In this document: piece after piece, positions 44,854 to 54,540 of the stretch
Position numbering within the stretch: position 1 is the stretch's first letter
Layout: every line of letters starts with the position of its first letter
Assembly: GCA_965656785.1 (NCBI GenBank)
Contig: CBFHLY010000011.1
Location: 19,541-83,540 of the forward strand
Reading direction: 5' to 3'
DNA from: JALQTD01 sp965656785
GTDB lineage: Bacteria > Bacteroidota > Bacteroidia > Flavobacteriales_D > Sanyastnellaceae
Length of the DNA stretch: 64,000 bases
Notes under the pieces: generated by a model
Told to the model about the DNA's origin: nothing
Databases searched by the model: none
Seen by the model: only the letters and a program-made list of their open reading frames with translations
Program-made: the position numbers and the translations under genes

Positions 44854-45606
44854 ATGAGTGCATTTCTGTTAGATTCGATGGTGGACCTGAGCAATCCGTC
44901 CAACGTCCAAACCATCACCGCGTTCACCTTCTTCATCGGAACGATGGCGATGATGGCCGCTTCGGTGTTCTTCTTTTTCGAAACGTGGAACGTGGATGCC
45001 AAATGGCGGACCAGCCTGTTGGTCTCCGGCATCATCACGTTCATTGCGTTTGTGCACTATTACTACATGCGCGGTTACCAACTGGAGACCGGCGACAGCC
45101 CGACGTTCTTCCGGTACGTCGACTGGACCTTGACCGTTCCGCTGATGTGCGTGGAGTTCTACCTCATCACGAAGAAGGCCGGCGCCAAAGTTGGCTTGTT
45201 GTGGAAACTCATCCTCGCTTCCGTCATCATGTTGGTGACGGGGTACTTCGGTGAAGCGATTCAACCGGAATCCAGCGTGATGTGGGGCGTCCTTTCGGGG
45301 ATCGCGTACTTCTACATCGTGTACCTGATTTGGTTCGGTGAAGTGCGCCATTTGGCAGAAAAAGCTGGGCCGCAGGTCTTGAAGGCCACGAAAGTGCTCG
45401 CTTGGTTCGTGCTCGTGGGTTGGGCGATTTACCCGCTGGGGTACATCCTCGGAACTCCCGGTGGCTTGTTCGGCATGCAACTCGTGTCGGATGCTGATGC
45501 TGCGCGGGGAGCGATGGACATCGTCTACAACATCGGTGATGCCGTGAACAAAATCGGGTTTGGTTTGGTCATCTACGCCCTTGCCACGAGCAAAGGCGAT
45601 TCCTGA
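44854..45606 (+). CDS. proteorhodopsin, green-tuned light-driven proton pump
   Basis: A 250-residue seven-helix rhodopsin. Retinal binds K233 (GDAVNKIGFG), with D229 as part of the counter-ion complex. Helix C has FFRYVDWTLTVPLMCVEFYL: D90 proton acceptor, T94, E101 proton donor (the DTE pattern of proton pumps), and M98 at the spectral-tuning position, as in green-absorbing flavobacterial proteins. H68 in VHYYYMRG matches the conserved proteorhodopsin histidine. It should pump protons outward in light. It lies directly after the cbb3 oxidase operon and has its own terminator. No retinal or carotenoid biosynthesis gene (blh, crt) is in the window. Confidence 0.96.
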   Translation: MSAFLLDSMVDLSNPSNVQTITAFTFFIGTMAMMAASVFFFFETWNVDAKWRTSLLVSGIITFIAFVHYYYMRGYQLETGDSPTFFRYVDWTLTVPLMCVEFYLITKKAGAKVGLLWKLILASVIMLVTGYFGEAIQPESSVMWGVLSGIAYFYIVYLIWFGEVRHLAEKAGPQVLKATKVLAWFVLVGWAIYPLGYILGTPGGLFGMQLVSDADAARGAMDIVYNIGDAVNKIGFGLVIYALATSKGDS

Positions 45607-45630
45607 TTCTCGGGTCCTTTCGACGCGATC

Positions 45631-45660
45631 AACGGGCTGCCTTCGGGCGGCCCGTTTTGA
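45631..45660 (+). terminator. rho-independent terminator after the rhodopsin gene
   Basis: AACGGGCTGCC-TTCG-GGCGGCCCGTT, an 11-bp stem with one G-T pair and a stable TTCG tetraloop, followed by TTGATTT; 24 bp after the stop. It also lies 3 bp before the selD stop on the other strand. Confidence 0.85.
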
Positions 45661-45662
45661 TT

Positions 45663-46706
45663 TCAATGCAGCTGGATGGTGGCGGCGGCCGATTCCAGTT
45701 CGACGAGCTCGCCGATGGGGTCAGAAGGGCAGCCGGCCTCACGCAGTCGCTGCTCCACCGACGCCCGAGCTGATGGGGCGACCGCGACGAGCAAGCCTCC
45801 GGAAGTTTGGGGATCGCAAAACAAGGTCCGGTGAAAGCCCGCTGGCACGGCGACGCGGCTCCCGTAGCTCGCGTAATTGCGGTTCGACCCACCCGGCACC
45901 GCGCCCTGGGCCACGTAGGACTCCAAGCTGGCCCGGTTCAAGACCGGAACGCGCTCCGCGTGCAACCGGGCCCCAACGCCGGCGCCTTCCGCCATTTCCA
46001 GCAAATGGCCGAGGAGCCCGAACCCCGTCACATCCGTCATCGCGTGGACTCCGGGCTCTTGCGCAAGCGACTCCCCGATGCGGTTGAGCGCCTGCATCGA
46101 GCGCACGGCCGCGACCAAGTCATCGGCGGTGACGAGCCCTTTCTTTTGGGCCGTCGTGATGATGCCCACGCCCAGCGGCTTCGTCAGGTACAGGAGGTCG
46201 CCGACCTGTCCTTGGGCGTTCGCCTTCAACCGGTCGAGCTGAACCCGCCCCGTGACCGCCAAACCGAAAATCGGTTCCGGACTGTCTATGCTGTGCCCTC
46301 CGGCGAGCGGAATCCCCGCCTCGGAACAAATGCTCCGACCGCCGTCCACCACTTCGGAAGCCACCGACTCCGGGATCTTGCCGAGCGGCCAGCCGAGGAT
46401 GGCGATGGCCATGAGCGGCGTGCCGCCCATCGCGTAGATGTCGCTGATGGCGTTCGCCGCCGCGATGCGGCCGAAGGTGCGCGGATCATCGACGATGGGC
46501 ATGAAGAAATCGGTCGTCGAAATGATGCCCGTTCCGTCGCCGAGGTCCATGACCGCCGCGTCGTCCTTCGTGTCGTTGCCGACAAGCAGCGACGGGAAGT
46601 GCTCCGAGCGATCGACCCCGCTGAGGATGTCGTGAAGCACCGCCGGGGACAGCTTGCAGCCGCAGCCCGCGCCGTGCGAATATTGAGTGAGTCGAATCTG
46701 TTCCAT
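45663..46706 (-). CDS. selD: selenide, water dikinase (selenophosphate synthase)
   Basis: A 347-residue AIR-synthase-like enzyme that makes selenophosphate from selenide and ATP. The N-terminal catalytic motif SHGAGCGCKLSP contains C15 (Cys form, codon TGC, not selenocysteine) and K18; DDAAVMDLGDGTGIISTTDFF, AANAISDIYAMGGTP and LLTKPLGVGII-like motifs follow, and MTDVTGFGLLGHLLEMA. It is 3 bp after mnmH, which uses selenophosphate, so the pair serves tRNA selenation. No selA, selB or tRNA-Sec is in the window. Confidence 0.95.
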   Translation of the reverse strand: MEQIRLTQYSHGAGCGCKLSPAVLHDILSGVDRSEHFPSLLVGNDTKDDAAVMDLGDGTGIISTTDFFMPIVDDPRTFGRIAAANAISDIYAMGGTPLMAIAILGWPLGKIPESVASEVVDGGRSICSEAGIPLAGGHSIDSPEPIFGLAVTGRVQLDRLKANAQGQVGDLLYLTKPLGVGIITTAQKKGLVTADDLVAAVRSMQALNRIGESLAQEPGVHAMTDVTGFGLLGHLLEMAEGAGVGARLHAERVPVLNRASLESYVAQGAVPGGSNRNYASYGSRVAVPAGFHRTLFCDPQTSGGLLVAVAPSARASVEQRLREAGCPSDPIGELVELESAAATIQLH

Positions 46707-46709
46707 GCT

Positions 46710-47762
46710 TCAGGGGAAGGCCAAATCCCGCAACGCCCGAGCCACCTCGTCCGCTGTCAAGCCTTCCGCCGCAAAGGTAGTCCTTCGCGCCCTCGGCTGC
46801 CGCGACTGCGTATGCCGGTACAGCTTGTCGTAATAGCGCAAGCCGATGGCAGCGGCGGAACGCAAGTCGTTGCGGTCGAGCGCCTCGTGCGCTGCGAGTA
46901 CGTTTTGGCCCCCCAACTTCTGCCGAACCCGCTCGAACGCGGCCTTCAACGCGCCCACATCCGCCCCCCCGTAAATGGCACAGAGCTGGTCGAGCCGCTC
47001 GCCATCCGGCCGCTCCACCTCCACGTACGGCGCCTTCCGCATCCGCTCATACAGCTCCTCCGGCACGTTCACCCCGCCCACCCGGCGGCTCTCGTCCTCG
47101 ACCCAAACCCGCCGCACGTCCCCAGGCATCCGCTCCAGCGTCGCGTGCACGTCATTCGAAAACTGCTCCGTCGTGGGCTGTCGGTGCCGGTCCAGGTTGC
47201 CAAAGGCCGACCCGAGGTGGCGTGCCAGCCCTTCGAGGTCAAGCACGGCCTCCCCCTGTTCCGCGAGCGCAGCAAGGATGGGCGTTTTGCCGACACCGGT
47301 CATGCCGCCGAGGATGACGTAAGGGCGGGGTGCGGCAAGGCCCTCGCGCGCCCACTTTCGGTACGCCTTGTACCCCCCATCGAGCCGACTCACCGGCAGG
47401 CCGTGCTCTTGAAAAAGCCAGGACACCGAGCCGGACCGCATGCCGCCTCGCCAGCAGTGCACGACCATCGGCCGCCCCGGGTGCGCGGTGTGGAGGGCGT
47501 GGGCGGCCGCGATGAGCTGCTCGAGCTTCGGATGAACGGTTTCGAGACCGCGCTCGATGGCGGCGGACGGGCCGTGGTGCTTGTAGAGCGTACCGATCAT
47601 GGCGCGTTCGGCGTCGTCAAACAGCGGGACCGAATGGGCACCGGGGATGTGGCCGGTGGCGAATTCGGCGGGAGAACGGGTGTCCACGACCAGCCACCGG
47701 CCATCGAGGAGCTCGGGACCGGGTGGGACCGTGGGGACCGATGCAGGATCGGGCAGGGTCAT
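46710..47762 (-). CDS. mnmH: tRNA 2-selenouridine synthase MnmH (SelU)
   Basis: A 350-residue enzyme replacing sulfur by selenium at the wobble 2-thiouridine of certain tRNAs through a geranylated intermediate. The N-terminal rhodanese domain has the catalytic Cys103 in VVHCWRGGMRSGS; a P-loop domain follows (GGMTGVGKT, 152-160) with WVEDESRRVGGVNVPEELY, a MnmH signature. ATG 47762 (MTLPDPASVP) overlaps the stop of the T9SS beta-propeller gene by ATGA, coupling its translation to an unrelated exported protein; a longer frame exists but lies inside that gene. Confidence 0.93.
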   Translation of the reverse strand: MTLPDPASVPTVPPGPELLDGRWLVVDTRSPAEFATGHIPGAHSVPLFDDAERAMIGTLYKHHGPSAAIERGLETVHPKLEQLIAAAHALHTAHPGRPMVVHCWRGGMRSGSVSWLFQEHGLPVSRLDGGYKAYRKWAREGLAAPRPYVILGGMTGVGKTPILAALAEQGEAVLDLEGLARHLGSAFGNLDRHRQPTTEQFSNDVHATLERMPGDVRRVWVEDESRRVGGVNVPEELYERMRKAPYVEVERPDGERLDQLCAIYGGADVGALKAAFERVRQKLGGQNVLAAHEALDRNDLRSAAAIGLRYYDKLYRHTQSRQPRARRTTFAAEGLTADEVARALRDLAFP

Positions 47763-50700
47763 TGAATCACGAGGCGCTGCGCCGGGCCCGTGGCATGCGT
47801 CAAGAGGTACATGCCCGGAGCCAAACCGCTCAAGTCCACGACCTGCCGCGACGCTTGCCACCGCCCCTCGCGTACGGTGCGTCCGGTCGCGTCCCGCAAG
47901 GCAAACGCCTCGCCGAGGAGTGCAGCGGGCACAAAGCAGTGGACCGATTCGGTGGCGGGATTGGGCGCCAAACGAACGGATTCAGGGGCTTCGTCGGCAA
48001 TGGAATTTGGCCCGGCCGATCCCACGAACACGTTATCGATCCAAATGTGGTTCCCATAGCCGCCCACGTTCACAAACGCCACTTCGAGGCACGCCACGCC
48101 CCCGCTCGTCAGGCCCTCTGGCAACGGCACCTCGTGCGTCGCCCACACCACTTCGCCCCCCGTGTCGTACCAAAACCACGTGTAGCAATCCGGCACCGAC
48201 AGCTCGTCGCCATACGCCTCCCAAATCGGCAGCCACGACGCCGCCCCACCGGGCTTCACCCACACTTCCAACCCGTCCACGTAATCCGCGTACTTCCGGT
48301 GCGCCACGTCGAAGCGCACGATTTCCATGCCCGTCGGGTCGAAGCCGGGCGTGATGAGGGCATCCTCCGCTCCTTCCGTGTCGACCCAGTAATTCGGAAA
48401 CTGCGCCACGCCGTTCGTCGGCTCGACGAGGTCCCACGCGTGTTCCCATGCCCGGCCTGCGATTTCCATGCGCCAGTGCTCCGGCGGGAACACCTCGCCA
48501 TCGAAGTCTTCCTCGATGCTGCCGGTGACGACCGGGCTGTCGACCACCTCGATCAAATCCGCCCACGTCCACGTGTCGCTGTTGCCGGCCGAATCGGTGA
48601 CGGTCAGGGTGACGTCGTAGGTGCCGAGCGCATCGTACACCACCGATGCGTCCGGTGCAGAAGCGGTTGCGGGGATGCCGCCAGGGAACGACCACGCGTA
48701 AGTCGTGCCGGTGCACGGGGCCACCGACACGTCCGCGAACCGAACCGGCTCGAGGTCGCACGGACTCGCCAAATTCACCTGCAGCCGATCCGCCATGAAC
48801 CCCGCCTGCACCGCCGAGGGCGTGTGGAAAGCCGCTTCGTGGACGCTCCGGTTGCCCGCGGCGCGGATGGTGCCGCCGCAGTAGTTCGGTTGCAAGAACA
48901 CCGCCGCCGTGGAGGCCGGCAAGTCCTCGGCGTAGAGCTGCCAATCGTTCAACGAATCGTCGATGTAGTAGACGGTTCGGGTCGTTCCGATGTAAAGGGC
49001 GCCCGGAACGCCCCGTTGGTGGGCGATGGACACCACGCGCTCGCTTGCGATGGTCGCTGTTGTGCGGTCCGTCCAAGTTTCGCCGCCGTCGGTGGACTCG
49101 AACACCTTGTTGCCGGTTTGGCCTCCCACGAGCACCGCCCAAACCCGCAAGGGGTTCACCTCATCGACTTCCAGGTAAATCGGCTTGTTCGAGTTGCCTC
49201 CGTTTTCGATGGTGTTCAGCGACACGTTCGTCCACGTCGCGCCGCCGTCGGCCGAATGGTGGATGCGCCAGCTGGAGCCGCTGAATTTGTGGCTGACGTA
49301 GAGGTGCTCGGGGTGGCGCGGCGGGATGGCGATGGAGATGATTTTTTCCCCGCCGAAGTCGTGGACCAAACCCCAGCCCGCTCCCCCATCCTCCGTCCGC
49401 CAAAGCCCCGAACCGACCGGCGAGTAAAAGCATTCGGCGCAACGCGGGTCCCACTCGAGGTTGCCGTAATCGCCGTAGCCATAGCCAGTGTTGGGCTTCT
49501 TCGTGCCATCGAAGGGCCGCGAGCTGATCCGCGTGAACCGGTCGTCGGAATACGCGAACGCCCCGCCATCGTGGAAGCCGCGCGTCCCGTCGGCCGGGTG
49601 CACGAAGCCGCGGTAGTTGTCCCCTGCGAGTTCGGCCAGCCAGCCGCCCGAGGTATCGCTGTCCGCTCCATAATGGTACAAATCCCCGTTGCGGATGAGC
49701 GTGCCGTTGTGGTACGTCCCCCCCACCATCACCTCCGATGCGCGCCAGCCGGACTGCCAGCCCCAAAAATCCGTCCCGTGAATGCCGTACATCCGCGGCT
49801 CGAAGTGGTCGCCCTGATCCGCCGAGTAATGCAGTCCGCCGTCCGAGGCGACCCACAAATCGACGGTCCCGTCCGGTCGGGTGAAAAACGCCACGTCGTG
49901 GACGTCGGCGTGGGTGTACCGGTCGTGGGTGAACTCGCCGGCCCAGGTGACCCAGTGGGCGTTGAGGGACCACGAAGTGCCGCCGTCTTCGGTTCGCCAA
50001 ACGTTGATGCCCGCGCCGAATTGGCGGTCCCCATCCGTGGGGCTGACGTCGAGGGCGAGGTCGTAGTAGAATTGGCCGCCCTCCCCGGTGCCGTCTTCGG
50101 ACCAGCCGAGGAGGTTGGGGTTGGTGTCGGCGGCGTAGGGGCCGCCGGGGCCGTCGCCGCAGCACTGCTGCTCGAAGGTGAGGCCGGCGTCGGTGCTGAT
50201 GTAGTAGCCGTAGAGGCCGCCGCCGTCGGGGGTGGAACCGGCGGCGAGGACGATGACGCGGTCGGGGTCCGCCGGGGTGACAGCGAGCTCGGAGCGGCGT
50301 TGGGCATGGCCGGGCGTGGTCATGGGCAGGCCGGTGCCGGCGAACTCGAAGGACGCACCGCCGTCGGTGCTCCGGAGGAAGTTCGTGAAGTCGCCGCTGC
50401 GGCGGAGCGTGTAGAGGATGAGCGGGTCGGTGGGGTGTGCGACGATTTCCATGAACTCGCCCGTGGCGGCGACCAGGAGGGTCTCGCCGTTGTCGTCGGA
50501 GTACCACAGGCCGTCGTCGGTGGCGCACCACAGGCGGCCGGTGGAATCGATGTAGAGTTCGCGGTACCAGCGGTCCGCGTTCAGGAAGGGGGTGCTGCCG
50601 AGTTGCTGCCAGGTGAAGCCGCCGTCTTCGGTGCGCCAGAGGCCGCCGTCGCCTTCACCGATCCAAACCCGGTCGGGGTTCGTGGGGTCGATGGCGACGC

Positions 50701-51229
50701 TGTACACGGAATTGACGGGAAGGGACCGGGTCATGAGTTCCCAGTTTAGGCCCTTGTTGGTGGATTTCCAGGCGCCGGCCGTGGCGGTTCCGGCCCACAC
50801 CACGTCGGGCGCGGAGGCGGACTGCTCGACGGTGTAGACGTGGCAGGCGCCGGGGCTTTGGACTTCGAAGTACATGGCGACTTCGGGGTCGTAGTGCCAG
50901 GGGCCGAGTTCCGTCCACGAGCCGTTGTCGCGGGCGCCCTGGGAGGCGGCGTAGCGCTCGGCGAAATCGCGGTCGTGGCGATCGACGATTTGGTGGGCGG
51001 CGCGGCGCCACCGCTTGAAGTATTGGGTGTGGGCCGTCTTGACGAAGGGGTGCTCGGCATACCAAGCGCCGTAGGCGGCTTCGACCACGGGGACGGGGAC
51101 GGTGTCGCTGTACATCATGCGCATCCAGGCCGGAGCATCGGCGGGGAGGGCGTAGGGTGTTTGGGGGACGTTTTGGCCTGAAACCAACGCCGAACTGGCC
51201 AAAGCCAGCAACCAAATCAAATGCTTCAT
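47759..51229 (-). CDS. T9SS-exported VPS10/Asp-box beta-propeller protein with PKD domain
   Basis: A 1156-residue exported protein. Signal peptide LIWLLALASSALVSGQ; residues ~120-760 contain many Asp-box (BNR) repeats such as WAGTATAGAWKSTNKG, GGLWRTEDGGFTWQ and FLRSTDGGASFEF, a VPS10/sialidase-like propeller; a PKD domain at ~815-890 (YAWSFPGGIPAT to YDVTLTVTDSAGN); a jelly-roll-like region; and a T9SS type A sorting domain (LAPNPATESVH to LAPGMYLLTHATG). No catalytic residues are evident, so adhesion or polymer binding is likely. TATCTTGG ends 4 bp before the ATG. It heads an operon with mnmH and selD. Confidence 0.86.
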   Translation of the reverse strand: MKHLIWLLALASSALVSGQNVPQTPYALPADAPAWMRMMYSDTVPVPVVEAAYGAWYAEHPFVKTAHTQYFKRWRRAAHQIVDRHDRDFAERYAASQGARDNGSWTELGPWHYDPEVAMYFEVQSPGACHVYTVEQSASAPDVVWAGTATAGAWKSTNKGLNWELMTRSLPVNSVYSVAIDPTNPDRVWIGEGDGGLWRTEDGGFTWQQLGSTPFLNADRWYRELYIDSTGRLWCATDDGLWYSDDNGETLLVAATGEFMEIVAHPTDPLILYTLRRSGDFTNFLRSTDGGASFEFAGTGLPMTTPGHAQRRSELAVTPADPDRVIVLAAGSTPDGGGLYGYYISTDAGLTFEQQCCGDGPGGPYAADTNPNLLGWSEDGTGEGGQFYYDLALDVSPTDGDRQFGAGINVWRTEDGGTSWSLNAHWVTWAGEFTHDRYTHADVHDVAFFTRPDGTVDLWVASDGGLHYSADQGDHFEPRMYGIHGTDFWGWQSGWRASEVMVGGTYHNGTLIRNGDLYHYGADSDTSGGWLAELAGDNYRGFVHPADGTRGFHDGGAFAYSDDRFTRISSRPFDGTKKPNTGYGYGDYGNLEWDPRCAECFYSPVGSGLWRTEDGGAGWGLVHDFGGEKIISIAIPPRHPEHLYVSHKFSGSSWRIHHSADGGATWTNVSLNTIENGGNSNKPIYLEVDEVNPLRVWAVLVGGQTGNKVFESTDGGETWTDRTTATIASERVVSIAHQRGVPGALYIGTTRTVYYIDDSLNDWQLYAEDLPASTAAVFLQPNYCGGTIRAAGNRSVHEAAFHTPSAVQAGFMADRLQVNLASPCDLEPVRFADVSVAPCTGTTYAWSFPGGIPATASAPDASVVYDALGTYDVTLTVTDSAGNSDTWTWADLIEVVDSPVVTGSIEEDFDGEVFPPEHWRMEIAGRAWEHAWDLVEPTNGVAQFPNYWVDTEGAEDALITPGFDPTGMEIVRFDVAHRKYADYVDGLEVWVKPGGAASWLPIWEAYGDELSVPDCYTWFWYDTGGEVVWATHEVPLPEGLTSGGVACLEVAFVNVGGYGNHIWIDNVFVGSAGPNSIADEAPESVRLAPNPATESVHCFVPAALLGEAFALRDATGRTVREGRWQASRQVVDLSGLAPGMYLLTHATGPAQRLVIQ

Positions 51230-51233
51230 GAGC

Positions 51234-51241
51234 CCAAGATA
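51234..51241 (-). promoter_or_regulatory. -7-like element 4 bp before the beta-propeller gene
   Basis: TATCTTGG on the minus strand, separated from the ATG by GCTC. Partial match to TAnnTTTG but at the same 4-bp distance as at guaA and the maf-like gene. Confidence 0.4.
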
Positions 51242-51269
51242 CGGCGGCTGCGCAGGGCCGCTAACGAAA

Positions 51270-51298
51270 AACCGCCCCCTGAAAATCAGGGGGCGGTT
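51270..51298 (-). terminator. strong rho-independent terminator after the cysteine-rich repeat gene
   Basis: A perfect 13-bp GC-rich stem AACCGCCCCCTGA/TCAGGGGGCGGTT with a 3-nt loop; on the minus strand it continues TTTTTCG. It lies 43 bp after the stop of the 51341 gene and upstream of the beta-propeller promoter. Confidence 0.88.
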
Positions 51299-51340
51299 CT
51301 TTATGGAGATGGGGCCAATACTTTCGAACCCCAGGAGGCC

Positions 51341-54324
51341 TTATTCGCAGAACGTGCCGTAGTACTGGAAGAACGTGAGCAAGTCCTGAACGTCCACCGA
51401 GAGGTCGCCATTGATGTCGCCAGGGCAAACATCAGGGTACTCGCAGTAGCCAGAGAAGGTGGCGTTCGCGTTGAAGTTGATGCCATCGGGATCGAGGCAA
51501 CCAACCACTTCACACGTGCCATCGTCGTGCGTCGCATCCGCATCGAAGTTCACCGCCTCGGTGTCGGTGCACCCCACCCATTCGCAAGAGCCATCATCGA
51601 CTGTTGCGTCCGGGTCGAAGTTGAATGCAATGTCATAAGTGCAGCCGCCATAGAGGCATGTGCCATTGTCTTCAATCGCTCCTTCCATGTAGTTCCATGC
51701 GGTTGCGTCAGTGCAGCCAACGGTTTGGAATTGGCATGACGCATCATCATACGTTGCTTCCGGATTGAAGTTCGCTGCGTCAATGTAGGTGCAACCTCCC
51801 ACGATGCAAGAGCCATCGTCTGTGTTGGCAGTGACATCAAAATTGTCCGCATCCGGGTTGATGCAACCGAGGTACTCACACGGTCCTTCAACGTTGGCAA
51901 GGAACCAATAGTTATCCGCCGCGGGATCCTGGCACCCCGTAAAGAGGCAAGACCCATCATTGGTGTTGGCATCCGGATCGAAGTTGTCCGCTTGAAGGTT
52001 GGTGCACCCAAAGAAGATGCACGAGCCGTCGTCGACGTTCGCTCCGGGATCGAAATTGTCCGCATTGGAATCGATGCAGCCGAGGTACTCACAGCTGCCG
52101 TCGTCTACATTCGCTCCTGAATCATAGTTGTCCGCGGTGTCGTCCGTGCAACCGAGGTATTCACAGAGGGCTTCTTGGTCACCTGCATTTGCCCCGGGAT
52201 CGTAGTTGTCTGCAAACGCATCCATGCAACCCCAGTATTCGCAGAGCAATTCTTGGTCACCCGTGTTGGCGAACAAATCGTAATTGTCGGCCGCCGAGTC
52301 AAAGCAACCCGTGAACAGGCAAGAACCGTCATCTATGTTGGCAATTTCGTCGTAGTTGTCCGCGTCGGCGTCCGTGCAACCGAACCACTCGCAGCTGCCA
52401 TCGTTGATGGTGGCTTGAGGGTCGTAGTTGTCAGCAGTGCTCTCCATGCAGCCGAGGTAGTCGCACGAGCCGTCGTTGAAGTTGGCTCCGGAATCAAAGT
52501 TGACCGCATCGGGGTCCGTGCACCCCCAGAACTGACAGAGGGACGTTTGGTTTCCGAAGTTGGCATCCTCGTTGTAGTTGTCCGCTTCGGGGTCGTAGCA
52601 GCCGCTGATCAAGCACGAACCGTCGTCCACGTTCGCCCCTTCGTCGAAGTTGACTGCGATGAGGTTCGTGCAGCCCAAGTACTCACACAGGGCGTCTTGG
52701 TCGCCGGTGTTGGCCTGCGAATCGTAATTGTCGGCTTGGTCGTCAAAGCAACCCGTGTAGAGGCAAGAGCCGTCCTCTACGTTTGCGACCTCATCGTAGT
52801 TGTCTGCCGTGGCATCCGTGCAACCGCCGAACAAGCACGAGTCGTCTTGCAGGTTCGCCGTCGGATCGTAGTTGAGGGCCGTTTCGATCATGCAGCCTTC
52901 GACTTCGCAAGAACCGTCATCCGAGTTTGCGTTCGCCTGGTAGTTGAGCGCCGCGGGATTCGTGCAACCGGCCACTTGCGTCGGGAACGTCAGCTCCACG
53001 TCCGTGAAGGTGATGGGGTCGCCCACTTCCGGGTGGAAGAGCACGTTGTACTGCAGGTGAGCCACGCCGTTGGTCGTGATTTGGGCCAAAAGCACCCGGC
53101 CGTTCGCATCCGGCACCCCCTGGCTCGACTGCGTGGGCGTCACACTGATCGACGCCTCGGCACCGTCCGCGTTGAAATCACCCGTCGTGTTCCATTCGGG
53201 CAGGTACGCGTACATGCCGGTTTGGTTCAGGGCGTTGTAATCGCCCGGCTCGGCGCCGATGGTCAGCCACGAGTCGTATTCGACTTCAGGAAAGAACGAG
53301 AACAGGGCCGTCGCGATGTTGCCGCCGAAGTCGCCACCGACTGAGCTTTGGTAGACCTCCGCCGTGTTCTCAATCACCCAAGGGTGCTCTTCATTTCCGA
53401 AGAGTTGAACCAAATCAATCTCCGGGGTGCTGAATTGTGCGTACACCCGGTACGTCACCCAGCCGCTCCCCGCAATCGGGCCCTCCTCGTGGTCCGTGAC
53501 CACCTCATAGGTCAACCCTTGGAACAACCCATCACCCCACGCGCAGGAACCGTCGTCGTTCGTGGCCGACGGATCGAAGTTCAGGGCTGACTCGCTCGCG
53601 CAACCCCAAATCTCCTCCCCTTCGCAGATGCCGTCACCTTCGTAATCGCCGGTGCAGTTGCCCTCGCAGTCATAGAACGGCTCAGGGTAAACACACGCAT
53701 CCGCCGACGGAATCTCCGTGCCCGGAACGTAGTTGCAGGCCACCGGGTCGTCGCACTCGCCGTAGATGCAGGAGCCGTCGTTGTCCGTGGCTCCAGCGCT
53801 GTAGTTCACCGCCTCCGCATCGTCGCAACCCGGGATTTCATTCGCATCGCACACGCCGTCACCGTCCGTGTCGTTGTTCACGATGGTGCCCGTTCCATCC
53901 GACTCGCCACTGCACGTGTCGCAGCCCTCAGGGTAAACGCACAGTGTGTTGTCCGAATCGGTGGTCGAAGTCACATCGTAGTTGCACGCCGTTTCATCGG
54001 TGCAACCCGTGATTTCATCCGCATCGCACACGCCGTCGCCGTCCGCATCGTTGTTCACAACGGTGCCCGTACCGTCCATCTCACCGCTGCAGGTGTCGCA
54101 ACCCTCCGGGTAAACGCACAGCGTGTTGTCCGAATCGGTGGTTGAAGTCGCATCGTAGTTGCACGCCGTTTCATCGGTGCAACCCGTGATTTCAGCCGCA
54201 TCGCACACGCCATCGCCGTCGGCGTCGTTGTTCACAGCGATGCCCGTTCCGTCGGTTTCACCAGAGCAGGACTGGCACCCCGTGGGGTAGACACAAAGCT
54301 CATTATCGGTATCGGTCGTAGGGT
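51341..54324 (-). CDS. giant exported cysteine-rich GCTD-repeat protein, C-terminal part (interrupted by assembly gap)
   Basis: About 994 residues up to the N run. From the N-terminal side: 59-residue cysteine-rich units with a calcium-type loop (DADGDGVCDADE), a ~170-residue beta-rich domain (LTYEVVTDHEEG ... EVEYDSWLTIGAEPG), then 21 tandem modules of 23-26 residues of the form GC-x6-A-x-NYD-x3-N-x3-DGSC, and a terminal dockerin-like repeat (PGDINGDLSVDVQDLLTFF). There is no T9SS sorting domain, so dockerin-like or repeat-mediated anchoring is likely. The many Cys and Asp point to disulfide-stabilised, calcium-binding surface fibres. It is almost certainly the same gene as 54424-56822; see the gap entry. 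Confidence 0.85.
51430..52968 (-). repeat. 21 tandem 23-26-residue GC(T/D)...DGSC modules
   Basis: Modules begin with Gly-Cys and end with Asp-Gly-Ser-Cys or similar; the pattern is A-D-NYD/NFD in the middle. Nucleotide identity between units is moderate, so most duplications are old. Some units carry a GDQ(E/D)xLC variant ending. Confidence 0.85.
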
Positions 54325-54540
54325 NNNNNNNNNNNNNNNNNNNNNNNNNNNNNNNNNNNNNNNNNNNNNNNNNNNNNNNNNNNNNNNNNNNNNNNNNNNN
54401 NNNNNNNNNNNNNNNNNNNNNNNGTGATTTCGTCCGCATCGCACACGCCATCGTTGTCCGCGTCGTTGTCAATGACCGTTCCCGTTCCGTCGGTTTCACC
54501 CGAGCAATCGTCGCAGGCGTCGGGGTAGACGCACACGTCA
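53834..54540 (-). repeat. 177-bp (59-residue) tandem repeat with calcium-loop motif, spanning the gap
   Basis: The GATTTC landmark recurs at 53834, 54011 and 54188, exactly 177 bp apart, and again just after the N run at 54426. Units encode GCTDETACNYD, LCVYPEGCDTCSGE and NNDADGDGVCDADEI. The copies at 53940-54260 are nearly identical, which explains the failed assembly. Confidence 0.9.
54325..54423. other. assembly gap (99 N) inside the repeat gene
   Basis: Ninety-nine N. Taken literally, the two halves of the gene are out of frame. The 177-bp repeat phase leaves 139 known bases between landmarks at 54188 and 54426, so 38 missing bases (or 38 plus multiples of 177) restore both the period and the reading frame. 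The missing residues would be about TGCTDETACNYDA. Confidence 0.9.

Noticed and set aside
44854..45606. sodium- or chloride-pumping rhodopsin
   Set aside because: Helix C has D90-T94-E101 (DTE), not NDQ (sodium) or NTQ (chloride).
45663..46706. SelD as a selenoprotein
   Set aside because: The catalytic position is a TGC cysteine codon; there is no in-frame TGA in the gene.
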